64,000 nucleotides of DNA from Brachybacterium avium (GTDB lineage Bacteria > Actinomycetota > Actinomycetes > Actinomycetales > Dermabacteraceae). Of this stretch, positions 49,542 to 58,981 are shown piece by piece. The translations under genes were made by a program, and so were the position numbers. The stretch's first letter is position 1, and each line of letters starts with the position of its first letter. The notes under the pieces are model-generated. The model did no database searches. It worked only from the letters and a program-made list of their open reading frames with translations, and was not told the origin of the DNA. The DNA lies in NCBI RefSeq assembly GCF_002216795.1, contig NZ_CP022316.1, positions 992,001 through 1,056,000 on the forward strand, written 5' to 3'.

Positions 49542-50648
49542 TCAGTGCGCGACGGCGACCTCGCTTCCCGCTGCCGCCGAGGCATAGCAGGCGTCGATGA
49601 CCCGGGCGCGGCGCAGGGCGAGCGACCCGTCGTGCGCGGCGGTGTCCCCGGAGGCGACGTTCTGCAGGAAGCTCGCGACCGCGGCGGCGTGGCGACCGTC
49701 CTGACCGACCACGGGCTGCAGCTCGGCTGGCATCCCGGCGACCTCGGTCCACACGGAGATCTCCTGATGCGGATGCGAGGGGTCGCCGCCCCATTCGATG
49801 GTGGCGCCGCCGTCGGCCCCGTAGAGGGTGACATAGCAGAGGTCGTGCGGGATCCATTGGGCCCAACTGGACTCCAGCAGCAGGGTGCCTCCGCCGTCCA
49901 GGCGCAGGAAGGCGGTCGCGAGGTCCTCGACTTCGAAGGGCGCACCGTCCTCGACCTGGGAGATGCCGAAGCCGGAGCCACCGCGGGCCAGCGGTCCGAA
50001 CTCGGCGTGGGTGGAGGCGGAGGCTGCGGTCACCGCGGGCTCGCCCATCAGGTGCAGGGCCATGTCGAGCATGTGGATGCCGATGTCCATCATCGCGCCG
50101 CCACCGGAGCTCTCAGCCCGGGTGAACCAGGTGCCGAGACCGGGGATCCCCTGTCGGCGGAGCCATCCGGTCTTGGCGTAGTAGAGCGTCCCCAGCACAC
50201 CGGAGTCGACCACGGCCTTCAGCGCTGAGACGTCCCCGCGCTGGCGGTGATTGAAGGACACGTCCAGCACGCGATCGGCCTGCTGTGCGGCGGCGACCAT
50301 GCGGGCGGCGGCCTCGCCGGTCTGGGCCATCGGCTTCTCGGTGAGCACGTGCAGGCCCGCGCCGAGGGCATGGATCGCCATCGGCTCGTGCAGGAAGGTG
50401 GGGGTGGCGATCGAGACGACGTCGAGCTCGGCCTCGGCGATCATCTGCTTCCAGTCCCGGTAGCGGCCGGGCACGTCGTGCTCGGTACCGAACTGCTCCA
50501 GCAGGTGCTCCTCCATCGCCGAGAGCGCGACGAGGTCGACGGAGGGATCGGCGGCGTAGGCGGCGACATGCTGCTGACCGGCCCAGCCCAGGCCGATCAC
50601 TCCGGCGCGCAGTCGTCGCTGCCCGCCCTCCGGTGCTGCTGCGTTCAT
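49542..50648 (-). CDS. Gfo/Idh/MocA family oxidoreductase
   Basis: A 368-residue NAD(P)-dependent sugar dehydrogenase-type enzyme. The N-terminal Rossmann motif is AGVIGLGWAGQQHVAAYA (about residues 14-31), followed by VSIATPTFLHEP and the catalytic LTEKPMA lysine. The C-terminal beta domain contains GGGAMMDIGIHMLDMALHLMG. Members oxidise inositols or sugars or remodel glycosides. It is on the minus strand next to a ROK regulator and divergent from a sugar ABC importer and GH13 enzyme, so a role in the same carbohydrate route is plausible. The start at 50648 has a weak AAAGGGA site. Confidence 0.88.
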   Translation of the reverse strand: MNAAAPEGGQRRLRAGVIGLGWAGQQHVAAYAADPSVDLVALSAMEEHLLEQFGTEHDVPGRYRDWKQMIAEAELDVVSIATPTFLHEPMAIHALGAGLHVLTEKPMAQTGEAAARMVAAAQQADRVLDVSFNHRQRGDVSALKAVVDSGVLGTLYYAKTGWLRRQGIPGLGTWFTRAESSGGGAMMDIGIHMLDMALHLMGEPAVTAASASTHAEFGPLARGGSGFGISQVEDGAPFEVEDLATAFLRLDGGGTLLLESSWAQWIPHDLCYVTLYGADGGATIEWGGDPSHPHQEISVWTEVAGMPAELQPVVGQDGRHAAAVASFLQNVASGDTAAHDGSLALRRARVIDACYASAAAGSEVAVAH

Positions 50649-50742
50649 GATGCGTGGTCCCTTTCGATCGGACGGCTGTGCGGGATGGTTGGTCATGCGG
50701 TGAGTCGTGGGGATGGCGAGATGACGGGGCAGGGTCGAGCCC

Positions 50743-51981
50743 TCACCCTTCCGGCGAGAGCAAGTCCAGCGGGCTCTCGCGCAGGCGGGTGAGGGCATGC
50801 TCGATCGCACCACGCACCACCACCTCCCGGCCCAGTTCGCTGGCGACCAGCTGCGGCAGGGGCGCGGCGGCGATCTCGGTCAGCTCGAGACGGGAGCGCT
50901 GCAGGACGGGTTCGATGGCATCTGCGATCGCCCCGGCCACGACGACCCTCTCGACCCCGAGCAGGCTCGACAGGATCGCGGCGATGCGGGCCAGGCGTGC
51001 GGCGATCCGGTCCAGCACGTCCCGCGCAAGGGGATCGCCGTCGCGGGCCGCGGCGAAGACGTCGACGGCGCTGAGGACGTCGGCCGGGAACGCTGCAAGA
51101 GTGGGCGAGTCGCGGCCGGCGGCGATCGCGTCGAGGGTCCAGCGGCGGGCGAGGGCGGCCACTCCGTCGGCCCCGCGGGAGTCGCCGAGCACGTCGTCCA
51201 GGAAGCGCATCTCCCCGGCGCCGCCGGCGGCCCCTCGCAGCAGACGACCATCGACGATGAGCCCGGCGCCGAAGCGCTCCCCCATCAGCAGCGCCGCCAC
51301 GTGCTCGGTCCTGGCGTGCGGTGCGGCGAGCGCGTGCTCGGCGAGGGCGGCGAGGTTCGCATCGTTCTCGACCTGCACCGTTCCGTCGAGGGCGTCGACG
51401 AGACCGGGGTTCATGGCGGGCCAGTAGGTGGAGTCGACCGACGGCGAGCGGCCGGCGGAGTCCACCGGCGCGGGCACTCCGACCACCGTCAGCAGTCGTC
51501 GCCTCCCACCGGCCCCCGCCTGCTCGATGACCTGGTCGACGAGGTCACGCACAGCCTCCACCCGACATTCCGCTGCGGCAGCACCCTGGCCGACGTCCCG
51601 CCCATCGAGATCTCCGTCGATCGCGCGACTCGCAGCAGTCATCTCTCTCCCGCGTAGGTCCACGGCCCGCGCCATGAGGGTGTGCTGGCCCGCATCGACG
51701 CCGACGATGACGGCAGCCTCCGCGCGCAGGGCGTAATGGCGTGCGGGGCGACCGCGCTGCACGACTCCGTCCACGCGCTCGACGGAGACCTCATGCAGCC
51801 AACCGGCTTGCTCGAGCTCGCTGCAGACCCCGAGCACGGTGGCGCGAGTCAGCCCGGTCGCGGCCATCGCGTCGGCCGCAGTGAAGCGGGGCACCCTCAG
51901 CGCGTGCTGCAGCAGCGCCTGACGGTTCGCCCGGCGGAGGAGCTGTGGGGAGCTCGCACCGCGGTCCGGGCCTGTTGACAT
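50743..51981 (-). CDS. ROK family transcriptional regulator lacking the zinc motif
   Basis: A 412-residue protein. The N-terminal winged helix has FTAADAMAATGLTRATVLGVCSEL (about residues 32-55). The ROK sugar-binding domain has VIVGVDAGQHTLMARAVDLRG and AGLIVDGRLLRGAAGGAGEM, with VQVENDANLAALAEHA. The cysteine cluster CxCGxxGC that binds zinc in most ROK proteins is absent: the segment after GGAGEM reads MRFLDDVLGD. It is divergent from the sugar ABC operon and the likely repressor of it. GGAGGAG lies upstream of the ATG at 51981. Confidence 0.87.
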   Translation of the reverse strand: MSTGPDRGASSPQLLRRANRQALLQHALRVPRFTAADAMAATGLTRATVLGVCSELEQAGWLHEVSVERVDGVVQRGRPARHYALRAEAAVIVGVDAGQHTLMARAVDLRGREMTAASRAIDGDLDGRDVGQGAAAAECRVEAVRDLVDQVIEQAGAGGRRRLLTVVGVPAPVDSAGRSPSVDSTYWPAMNPGLVDALDGTVQVENDANLAALAEHALAAPHARTEHVAALLMGERFGAGLIVDGRLLRGAAGGAGEMRFLDDVLGDSRGADGVAALARRWTLDAIAAGRDSPTLAAFPADVLSAVDVFAAARDGDPLARDVLDRIAARLARIAAILSSLLGVERVVVAGAIADAIEPVLQRSRLELTEIAAAPLPQLVASELGREVVVRGAIEHALTRLRESPLDLLSPEG

Positions 51982-52014
51982 GGCGCTCCTCCGTCCCCAT
52001 ACTTTCGATAGGCC

Positions 52015-52055
52015 GTAAATATAATGCTTGACGTATCTATGGTCGCATCTATCCC
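52015..52055 (+). promoter_or_regulatory. Candidate promoter and ROK operator for the sugar ABC operon
   Basis: TTGACG at 52028-52033 and TATCCC at 52050-52055 are spaced by 16 bases. GTAAA-N8-TTGAC (52015-52032) is an imperfect inverted repeat overlapping the -35 box and containing TATAAT. It suits repression by the divergent ROK protein. Confidence 0.4.
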
Positions 52056-52087
52056 GAGAGTCTGCACACTCTTCCGCGAAGGAGACG

Positions 52088-53362
52088 ATGGTGTCATCCT
52101 CGACCGGCTTGTCCGGCCCCCTCACCCGCCGAACCCTGCTGGCAGGCGCGGGCGGTGCCCTGGCGGCGACCGCCCTGACGTCCTGCGGGCGCGGCGGTCC
52201 CTCCGAGCTGACGCTCTACCAGTCCAAGCCCGAGGCGATCTCGTACTTCAGCCGGCTCGCCGCCGAGTTCTCCAGCTCCCAAGACCGCTTCACCGTCCAG
52301 CACGACATCGCCACGAACCTCTCGGCGAGCTTCGTGCGCAACAATCCGCCGGACCTGGGTTGCCAGAACTACAACCTCGAGATGGGCCGCTTCATGGAGC
52401 GCGGTGCCCTCTCGGACCTCTCCGACCTCCCCGAAGCCGCGACCATCCGCGAGGACGTAGCTGAGCTCGCCGACTGGTACCCCACCTATGAGGGCCGCAC
52501 CAGCGTGCTGCCCTATTCGGTCACCGCCGCCGCAGTCATCTACAACCGGCAGATCTTCGAGGAGCACGGGCTCGAGGTCCCCACCACCTGGGAGGAGCTG
52601 CTGAGCGTCTGCGAGACGCTGCAGGCCGCAGAGGTCACACCCATCTACGCGACCTTCCTGGATCCCTGGACGATCGCCCAGGGACTGTTCGACTACACCG
52701 TCGGCGGGATGGTCGACGTCCGCAGCTTCTACGCGCAACTGGCCGAGATCGGCGAGGACGTCGGCCCGGATTCCGAGGTCTCCTTCCAGAACACGCTGCT
52801 GGAGCCCGTCGAACGCATGCTGGAACTGGTCCCGTACTGCAACTCCGATGCGTCCAGCCGCGCCTACGGCGACGGCAACACGGCGATGGCCCAGGGGAAG
52901 GCGGCGATGTACTTCCAGGGCCCCTGGGCGCTGGGAGAGATCGAGAAGGCCGGCACCGAGGTGGATCTCGGCACCTTCCCGCTGCCGGCGACCGATGATC
53001 CGGCTGATCTGCGGGTCCGCGTGAACATCGACCTTTCGCTGTGGATCCCGGAGGCCGCGAACGAGCAGGAGGGGGCGCGGGAGCTCCTGCAGTTCCTGAT
53101 GCAGCCCGATATCCAGAACACGTACAACGACGACTTCCTCGCCTTCGGCACCACGAAGAACGCCCCTGCGGTGACCGACGAGAGGATCGCCGAGATGCAG
53201 TCGTACTACGACGAGGGCCGCTTCTACATGGGTGCCTCGCAGTTCATCCCGAACTCCATCCCGGCCCAGAACTACCTCCAGTCGATCGTCGGTGGCGCCG
53301 ACGCCGAGCAGACCCTGGCGCGCATGGACGCCGACTGGGCTCGCCTGGCCTTCCGGGAGTGA
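52088..53362 (+). CDS. Sugar ABC transporter substrate-binding lipoprotein
   Basis: A 424-residue family 1 extracellular solute-binding protein. A twin-arginine (TRRTLLAG) leads to the lipobox LTSC, with C33 as the lipid anchor; Tat export is likely. Mature segments PFYTVTAAAVIYNRQIF-like (LPYSVTAAAVIYNRQIFEEHG), TTWEELLSVCETL and GKAAMYFQGPWALGEIE are typical of oligosaccharide-binding proteins. It is the first gene of an operon with two permeases and a GH13 enzyme. The ATPase (usually MsiK-type and shared) is absent. Confidence 0.88.
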   Translation: MVSSSTGLSGPLTRRTLLAGAGGALAATALTSCGRGGPSELTLYQSKPEAISYFSRLAAEFSSSQDRFTVQHDIATNLSASFVRNNPPDLGCQNYNLEMGRFMERGALSDLSDLPEAATIREDVAELADWYPTYEGRTSVLPYSVTAAAVIYNRQIFEEHGLEVPTTWEELLSVCETLQAAEVTPIYATFLDPWTIAQGLFDYTVGGMVDVRSFYAQLAEIGEDVGPDSEVSFQNTLLEPVERMLELVPYCNSDASSRAYGDGNTAMAQGKAAMYFQGPWALGEIEKAGTEVDLGTFPLPATDDPADLRVRVNIDLSLWIPEAANEQEGARELLQFLMQPDIQNTYNDDFLAFGTTKNAPAVTDERIAEMQSYYDEGRFYMGASQFIPNSIPAQNYLQSIVGGADAEQTLARMDADWARLAFRE

Positions 53363-53392
53363 TCACCGATGACGTCTCAGCAAGGAGCCCCG

Positions 53393-54325
53393 ATGTCGAC
53401 GACGACACCATCGCCCGCTGTTCCCACGGACGGCGAGAGCCGACCTCGCCCCCCGCTCGTCCACCACAAACGGCGGATCGACCCCCTCTACTACCTGTTC
53501 CTGTTCCCTTCGCTCGCCCTGTTCAGCCTCGCGGTCACGCTGCCGGCGCTGCTGGGCTTCGGCTACAGCTTCACCAACTCCATCGGCTTCGGTGACTGGG
53601 AGTTCATCGGGTTCCGGAACTATGTCGCGATGTTCCGCGATCAGGGGATCCTGGGGTCGTACACCTTCACACTAGGCTTCTCGCTGATCACCGTGATCGT
53701 GGTGAACATCCTCGCCTTCGCACTGGCCCTGGGCCTGACCTCGAAGATCCGCTTCACCACCGCGCTGCGCACGATTTACGTGATCCCGATGGTCATCTCC
53801 GGCATCGTCATCGCCTTCGTGTTCCAGTACCTGTTCGCGAACACCGTGCCCGGCATCGGCCAGGCGATCGGCTCGGACGCGCTGTCCAGCACGATCCTCG
53901 CCGATCCCGACTGGGCCTGGCTGTCGATCGTGATCGTCACCGCCTGGCAGTCGATCCCCGGCACGATGCTGATCTACATCGCCGGGCTGGTGACCATCCC
54001 CGCCGAGGTCTATGAGGCCGGATCGATCGATGGTGCGACCGGCTGGCAGAGCGTCCGGCACATCACCCTGCCGCTGGTCTCCGGCTTCATCGTCATCAAC
54101 ACGATCCTCGGCTTCAAGAACTACCTCAACGCCTACGACATCATCGTGGGCCTGACCGACGGCGGCCCGGGCGTGGCCACCCGGTCCGTGGCGATGGCGA
54201 TCTTCCGCGGGTTCGAGGGCGGCGACTACGCCTACCAGATGGCGAACGCGATGGTCTTCTTCCTGATCTCGATAGCCCTCGCGCTCCTCCAGCTCCGCAT
54301 CACCCGAGGAAGGACGGCGTTCTGA
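53393..54325 (+). CDS. Sugar ABC transporter permease (MalF/UgpA-like)
   Basis: A 310-residue permease with about six helices (LYYLFLFPSLALFSLAVTLP first). The EAA loop is EAGSIDGATGWQSVRHITLPL. The start at 53393 is preferred because AAGGAG lies 7 bases upstream; an ATG 24 bases earlier is also possible. It overlaps the next permease start by one base (TGATG), so the two are coupled and form the heterodimeric channel. Confidence 0.9.
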   Translation: MSTTTPSPAVPTDGESRPRPPLVHHKRRIDPLYYLFLFPSLALFSLAVTLPALLGFGYSFTNSIGFGDWEFIGFRNYVAMFRDQGILGSYTFTLGFSLITVIVVNILAFALALGLTSKIRFTTALRTIYVIPMVISGIVIAFVFQYLFANTVPGIGQAIGSDALSSTILADPDWAWLSIVIVTAWQSIPGTMLIYIAGLVTIPAEVYEAGSIDGATGWQSVRHITLPLVSGFIVINTILGFKNYLNAYDIIVGLTDGGPGVATRSVAMAIFRGFEGGDYAYQMANAMVFFLISIALALLQLRITRGRTAF

Positions 54326-55248
54326 TGAGCACTGCGACTCCCGCCGCATCTGCGGCCCCTGCCGGTTCCCCCACCGACACCTCGACCGCCCCGCCGCCGG
54401 CTGCGCGCCGCCGCCGCGGCCGGGTGGGACGCGAGCGCATCAGCTGGACCACCACCGGGCTGCTCCTGGTGGGCTCGCTGGCCGTGCTGGTGCCGCTGTA
54501 CATCACCGTGAACATGGCGCTGAAGACCACCGAGCAGGCGGTCGGCGGCAATGCCTTCGCGCTCCCGGACCCGTTCACGTTCTCGAGCTTCGTCGAGGCC
54601 TGGAACCTCACGAACTTCCCGCGCGGCTTCGCGATCTCGATCTTCATCACGGTGATCGCCGTGGTCGGCGAGATCGTGATCTCGGCGCTCGCCGCCTACG
54701 CAATCGTGCGCAACTGGGATCGACGAGCCTTCCGCTGGTCGTTCTTCTACCTGCTGGCGGCGATGTTCATCCCGTTCCCGGTGGTCGCGCTGCCCCAGAT
54801 CCAGCTGACGGGCATGCTCGGGCTGGACAACCCGCTGGGGGTCGCGATCCTGCACATCGCCTTCTCCCTGGCGTTCAACACGCTGCTGCTGACCGCCTTC
54901 CTGCGCACCATCCCGCTTGAGCTCGAGGAGTCGATGCGGATGGACGGCGCCGGCACCTGGAAGGTGTTCTGGACGCTGATCCTCCCGTTGCTGGCGCCGA
55001 TGTGCGCGACCGTGGGCATCTTCGCGTTCATCGCGTCGTGGAACGACTTCATGATGCCCTCGCTGATCATCTCGGACCCGACGCTGCAGACCATCCCGGT
55101 GCTGCAGAACATGTTCCAGACCCAGTTCAGCAACAGCTACAACGTCGCTTTCGCCTCCTACCTGATGGCGATGGCACCGGCGATCATCGTCTACCTGTTC
55201 GCTCAGCGGTGGGTGATGTCCGGCCTCACCCAGGGCGCGATCAAGTAA
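54325..55248 (+). CDS. Sugar ABC transporter permease (MalG/UgpE-like)
   Basis: A 307-residue permease. After a Pro/Ala-rich cytoplasmic tail it has about six helices (LLLVGSLAVLVPLYITVNMAL) and an EAA loop, ESMRMDGAGTWKVFWTLILPL. The end QRWVMSGLTQGAIK is the family C-terminal signature. It pairs with the preceding permease. A gap of 152 bases, in which I see no site, separates it from the GH13 gene. Confidence 0.9.
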   Translation: MSTATPAASAAPAGSPTDTSTAPPPAARRRRGRVGRERISWTTTGLLLVGSLAVLVPLYITVNMALKTTEQAVGGNAFALPDPFTFSSFVEAWNLTNFPRGFAISIFITVIAVVGEIVISALAAYAIVRNWDRRAFRWSFFYLLAAMFIPFPVVALPQIQLTGMLGLDNPLGVAILHIAFSLAFNTLLLTAFLRTIPLELEESMRMDGAGTWKVFWTLILPLLAPMCATVGIFAFIASWNDFMMPSLIISDPTLQTIPVLQNMFQTQFSNSYNVAFASYLMAMAPAIIVYLFAQRWVMSGLTQGAIK

Positions 55249-55400
55249 CCCCCTGCGCTAGGGCGGCCGGCTCGTGCCGGTCGCGCTCCGCACCGCCTGT
55301 TCCTCCACCGTCGACCCCCACGCATCCCCTCATGATCCTGCACCCGAATCCGCATCCGCATCTGCTTCCACCCACGACAGAACCTGGAGGTTCCCCGACA

Positions 55401-57107
55401 GTGACCGCAGCTCCCCTGACTTCTCCCTCCGCCACCCGGTCCGACGCCGACTGGTGGCGCCAGGCGGCCGTCTACCAGATCTATCCGCGCTCCTTCGCGG
55501 ACGGCAACGGCGACGGCATCGGCGACCTGGCCGGCATCATCTCGCGCGTCCCGTATCTTGCCGAGCTCGGCGTGGACGCGGTGTGGCTGAGCCCCTTCTA
55601 CCCCTCTGCTCTCGCCGACGGGGGCTACGACGTGGATGACTACCGCGATGTGGATCCGACGATCGGCACCCTCGAGGAGTTCGACGAAATGGTCGCCGCC
55701 CTGCACGGGGTCGGCATCAAGCTCATCGTCGACGTGGTCCCGAACCACTCCTCGGATCGGCACGTCTGGTTCCAAGAGGCGCTGGCCTCCCCGAAGGGCT
55801 CTGATGCTCGCGAGCGCTATATCTTCCGCGATGGTCGCGGGGAGCAGGGCGAGGAGCCACCCGCGGACTGGACCTCGATCTTCAGCGGCCCGGCCTGGAC
55901 CCGGGTGCCGGACGGCCAGTGGTACCTGCACTCCTTCGCCACCGAGCAGCCCGATTTCAACTGGAGGCACCCGGAGGTCCATGAGGACTTCCTGCACACC
56001 CTGAGGTTCTGGTCGGACCGGGGGGTGGACGGCTTCCGGATCGACGTGGCGCATGGGCTCTCGAAGGACCTCGGCGAGGTACTGCCCAGCACGGCGGAGC
56101 TGCGGGCGATGCCGAAGGACGGCACCCATCCGCTGTGGGACCGCGACGACGTGCACGAGATCTATGCCGAGTGGCGTGAGCTGTTCGATCAGTACGAGCC
56201 GCCGCGGATCGCGGTCGCGGAGGCCTGGGTGGAGACTCCGGAGCGTCGTGCGCGGTACGCGAGCCCTGAGGGGCTCGGCCAGGCGTTCAACTTCGACCTC
56301 ATGGAGGCCGATTTCGATGCCGTGCACTTCCGCGACATCGTCACCGACAACCTCGCGCAGTCCGCGGTGACCGGGTCGTCCACGACCTGGGTGTTCTCGA
56401 ACCATGACGGGGTGCGTCATGCCACCCGGTACGGTCTGCCGCCGCGTGCCGGGCGGGCCGTGAAGCAGGGGGCTGAGTGGGTGGCCGCCGGCGGTCCGGA
56501 AGGCGGTATCGATCGTGAGCTGGGGCTTCGCCGTGCCCGGGCGGCGACGATGTTCGAGCTGGCCCTGCCCGGCAGCGCATACCTGTACCAGGGGGAGGAG
56601 CTGGGCCTGCACGAGGTCGCGGAGATCCCGGATGAGGAGCGGCAGGATCCGGCGTTCCTGCGCACCACTGCCGCAGATCGCGGCTTCGACGGACTGGGTC
56701 GTGACGGCTGCCGGGTCCCGCTGCCGTGGACCCGGTCGGGCTCCTCCTTCGGCTTCGGCGAGGGCGGGGGGCATCTGCCGCAGCCGGCCTGGTTCGCGGA
56801 TTTCTCCGTCGAGGTCGAGGACGGCACCGCCGGTTCGACGCTCGAGATGTACCGCGAGGCATTGCGCCTGCGCACAGAGCTGCAGGGCGAGGAGACGCTC
56901 GAGTGGGACGAGGCGCTCTCCAGTGATGACGTGCTCGCCTTCGAGCGTCCCGGCGGTTGGTTGAGCGTCACGAACTTCGGAGCAGAACCGGTGACACTGC
57001 CCGCTGGCGAGTTGCTGCTGGCCAGCGGCGAGCTCGCAGCGGCGGCCGATGGTTCGGCGGTGCTGCCGGGTGCGACCACGGCGTGGCTGCGCCAGTCGGC
57101 GGCCTGA
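55401..57107 (+). CDS. GH13 alpha-glucosidase (oligo-1,6-glucosidase type)
   Basis: A 568-residue cytoplasmic glycosidase of the alpha-amylase family. The opening WWRQAAVYQIYPRSFADGNG is typical. Catalytic residues are the nucleophile aspartate in GFRIDVAHGL, the acid glutamate in IAVAEAWVE and the transition-state aspartate in VFSNHDGVRH. PDFNWRHPEVHEDF is the alpha-glucosidase pattern. It probably hydrolyses the oligosaccharides imported by the ABC system upstream. The start is GTG 55401 with GGAGG about 10 bases before it. Its last 140 bases overlap the tail of the convergent DUF222/HNH ORF. Confidence 0.9.
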   Translation: MTAAPLTSPSATRSDADWWRQAAVYQIYPRSFADGNGDGIGDLAGIISRVPYLAELGVDAVWLSPFYPSALADGGYDVDDYRDVDPTIGTLEEFDEMVAALHGVGIKLIVDVVPNHSSDRHVWFQEALASPKGSDARERYIFRDGRGEQGEEPPADWTSIFSGPAWTRVPDGQWYLHSFATEQPDFNWRHPEVHEDFLHTLRFWSDRGVDGFRIDVAHGLSKDLGEVLPSTAELRAMPKDGTHPLWDRDDVHEIYAEWRELFDQYEPPRIAVAEAWVETPERRARYASPEGLGQAFNFDLMEADFDAVHFRDIVTDNLAQSAVTGSSTTWVFSNHDGVRHATRYGLPPRAGRAVKQGAEWVAAGGPEGGIDRELGLRRARAATMFELALPGSAYLYQGEELGLHEVAEIPDEERQDPAFLRTTAADRGFDGLGRDGCRVPLPWTRSGSSFGFGEGGGHLPQPAWFADFSVEVEDGTAGSTLEMYREALRLRTELQGEETLEWDEALSSDDVLAFERPGGWLSVTNFGAEPVTLPAGELLLASGELAAAADGSAVLPGATTAWLRQSAA

Positions 57108-58932
57108 GCGGAGCCCACCGCGCTCTGGTCGCGAGCACCCCGGATCTCACCCTTCGAGGGGTGACGCCGGGGCACTCTCGTCGCCTGGCGACCCGCGGTC
57201 GTGACCTGACCGGGTCCCGATCTCCCCGCGCCGTCACCGGCTGCGCGCCGGTAGCAGCCGGAGTCCTGCATGTCGGGGCCGAGACGACCGGCCGCTCCGG
57301 TGCGTCGACCGGGATGCGGACGGTGAGCGAGAAGGTCGTCGCTCCACACGGCGCGGAGCTGGTGACGCCGGTGATCGAGTCGGCGTCTTCAGTATCGGCA
57401 GCGTCGGCGACGTCCGCGGCAGCAGTTCCAGCGGCGGCGCCGGACTTCTCGCTCGCAGCGCCCGTCACCGCAGCCGCAGGGCCCAGCGGGGATGGGGAGG
57501 TGACGCGGGTGATGCCCGAGGTGCCGGACCATCCGACCAGGTGGCGCGAGGACTCCGAGTCCACGAGACGCTGGACGCCGGCGGTGTCTCTCTCCTTCGA
57601 GAGGTTGCAGTGCGCGCACAGGCCCTGACCGTTGTCGATGCTCGTGGCCCCACCCGCGGAGGCGGGGACGATGTGGTCGTGCTGGCGCACCGCGGCGTCG
57701 CAGAACGGTGCACGGCAGATGAGGTCCCGCCAGTCGAGGAAGCGTGCCATCGAGGGCGGGAAGGCTCTCGCCCGGGATTCGACGGCCACCAGCTCTCCGG
57801 AGGTGGGATGGGTGAACAGGCGTCGCATCACGGGACGGAGCTGTGGTCCGTCCGGGCCGCAGCGGTCCCCCACGGAGGGGTCCGGTTCGGCGAGCGCGAG
57901 GCGAAGCTGTTCGCGCGCCATCTCCACCGGGACGGAGCCGTACCCCTCGATATGCGCGATATCGCCGTGGTCCGGGGAGAGCAGCGATCGCTCGGTCATG
58001 ATCAGCCCGATCTCCAGCCGCACCGGGTCCATGCCTCCCTCGCGACCGATCAGCGTATCGGCGAAGGCATCCGCCATCAGTGCGCCGTGGCCCTCCCGCG
58101 CACCTTCGGCACGGAGCCGCTCCGCTTCGAGGGAGAGGCGCTTGTGGACGAGCTTGGCATCCAGTGCCGGCAGCTGAGCGCTCACGGTCGCCATTCCGTG
58201 CTGGCCGGGGGTGAAGGTGACGTGGCGACCCTGGCGAGCCCGGTGGTGGCGCTCAGCGGCTCCCTGCGGGTCCAGCTGCCCGATCGCGGAGGAGACCTCC
58301 TCCCGCCACCGTTTGACCCCGGCTCCGTCCAGACGGGGCATCTGTTCATGCAGAGCCTCATCGAGCTGTCGACACTGGTGGTCATCGAGCGGTTCCATCG
58401 CGGACGCCGTCGCGTAGGCCACCTGGGCGGTCACCTTTCCGGTGCCCAGCGCGCAGAGCATGCGCGGCATGGAACGGACCATGCGCCGGGCTGAGGCCAA
58501 GGAGCGCTCTGCAGCGGAGGGCGAGCGCCGGGTCATCAGGGAATAGTCACGGCGGGTCCGGCCGTCGGCAAGGCGATTGAGCCGGTCGATCGGCGGGAGG
58601 AATTCGTCCTCGTGCGCGGCGTCGTCCCGCTCGGCACGGATCTGGTCGCGCCGTGTGGCCTCGGCCAGTGCCACCACCGCGCGTGCCTCGAGCGCGTCGA
58701 GCGAGCTGCGGGACTCGTGGACCCTCGCGAGCAGCTTGGTGTAGTCGTCCCGTGGTCGCTCCCCTGCCTCGAACATCTTCTCCGGTGCGGTGGCGATCGC
58801 GGTCAGCAGGAAGTCGACGTCGCCGAGCAGCTCCGCGAGCGCGGCCGGGCCGGCCGCGTGGAGCGCAGCGAGGGTCTCCTCCGGAGTGGCGGAACGCCGC
58901 TCCGAGGAATCCGTCAGCTTCTCCATGAACAT
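56968..58932 (-). CDS. DUF222 / HNH endonuclease domain protein
   Basis: A 654-residue protein. The N-terminal half is DUF222 (LDALEARAVVALAEATRR, APEKMFEAGERPR). The HNH nuclease near residues 410-455 has ICRAPFCDAAVRQHDHIVPA and GLCAHCNLSKE, giving cysteine pairs and the DH catalytic residues. Such proteins are repeated in actinobacterial genomes; the gene family is mobile-like, but its role is unclear. The last 195 residues are a low-complexity tail that extends 140 bases antisense into the GH13 gene, so the true C-terminus may be shorter or frameshifted. The start at 58932 follows GAGAGGA. Confidence 0.78.
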   Translation of the reverse strand: MFMEKLTDSSERRSATPEETLAALHAAGPAALAELLGDVDFLLTAIATAPEKMFEAGERPRDDYTKLLARVHESRSSLDALEARAVVALAEATRRDQIRAERDDAAHEDEFLPPIDRLNRLADGRTRRDYSLMTRRSPSAAERSLASARRMVRSMPRMLCALGTGKVTAQVAYATASAMEPLDDHQCRQLDEALHEQMPRLDGAGVKRWREEVSSAIGQLDPQGAAERHHRARQGRHVTFTPGQHGMATVSAQLPALDAKLVHKRLSLEAERLRAEGAREGHGALMADAFADTLIGREGGMDPVRLEIGLIMTERSLLSPDHGDIAHIEGYGSVPVEMAREQLRLALAEPDPSVGDRCGPDGPQLRPVMRRLFTHPTSGELVAVESRARAFPPSMARFLDWRDLICRAPFCDAAVRQHDHIVPASAGGATSIDNGQGLCAHCNLSKERDTAGVQRLVDSESSRHLVGWSGTSGITRVTSPSPLGPAAAVTGAASEKSGAAAGTAAADVADAADTEDADSITGVTSSAPCGATTFSLTVRIPVDAPERPVVSAPTCRTPAATGAQPVTARGDRDPVRSRPRVARRRECPGVTPRRVRSGVLATRARWAPLRPPTGAATPWSHPAAPPNHRPPLRARRWPAATRQRAVSPVLLRSS

Positions 58933-58981
58933 GCTGACATCCTCTCTCGGCGCACCGACATTCGAAAGCCCGTGCCACGAA

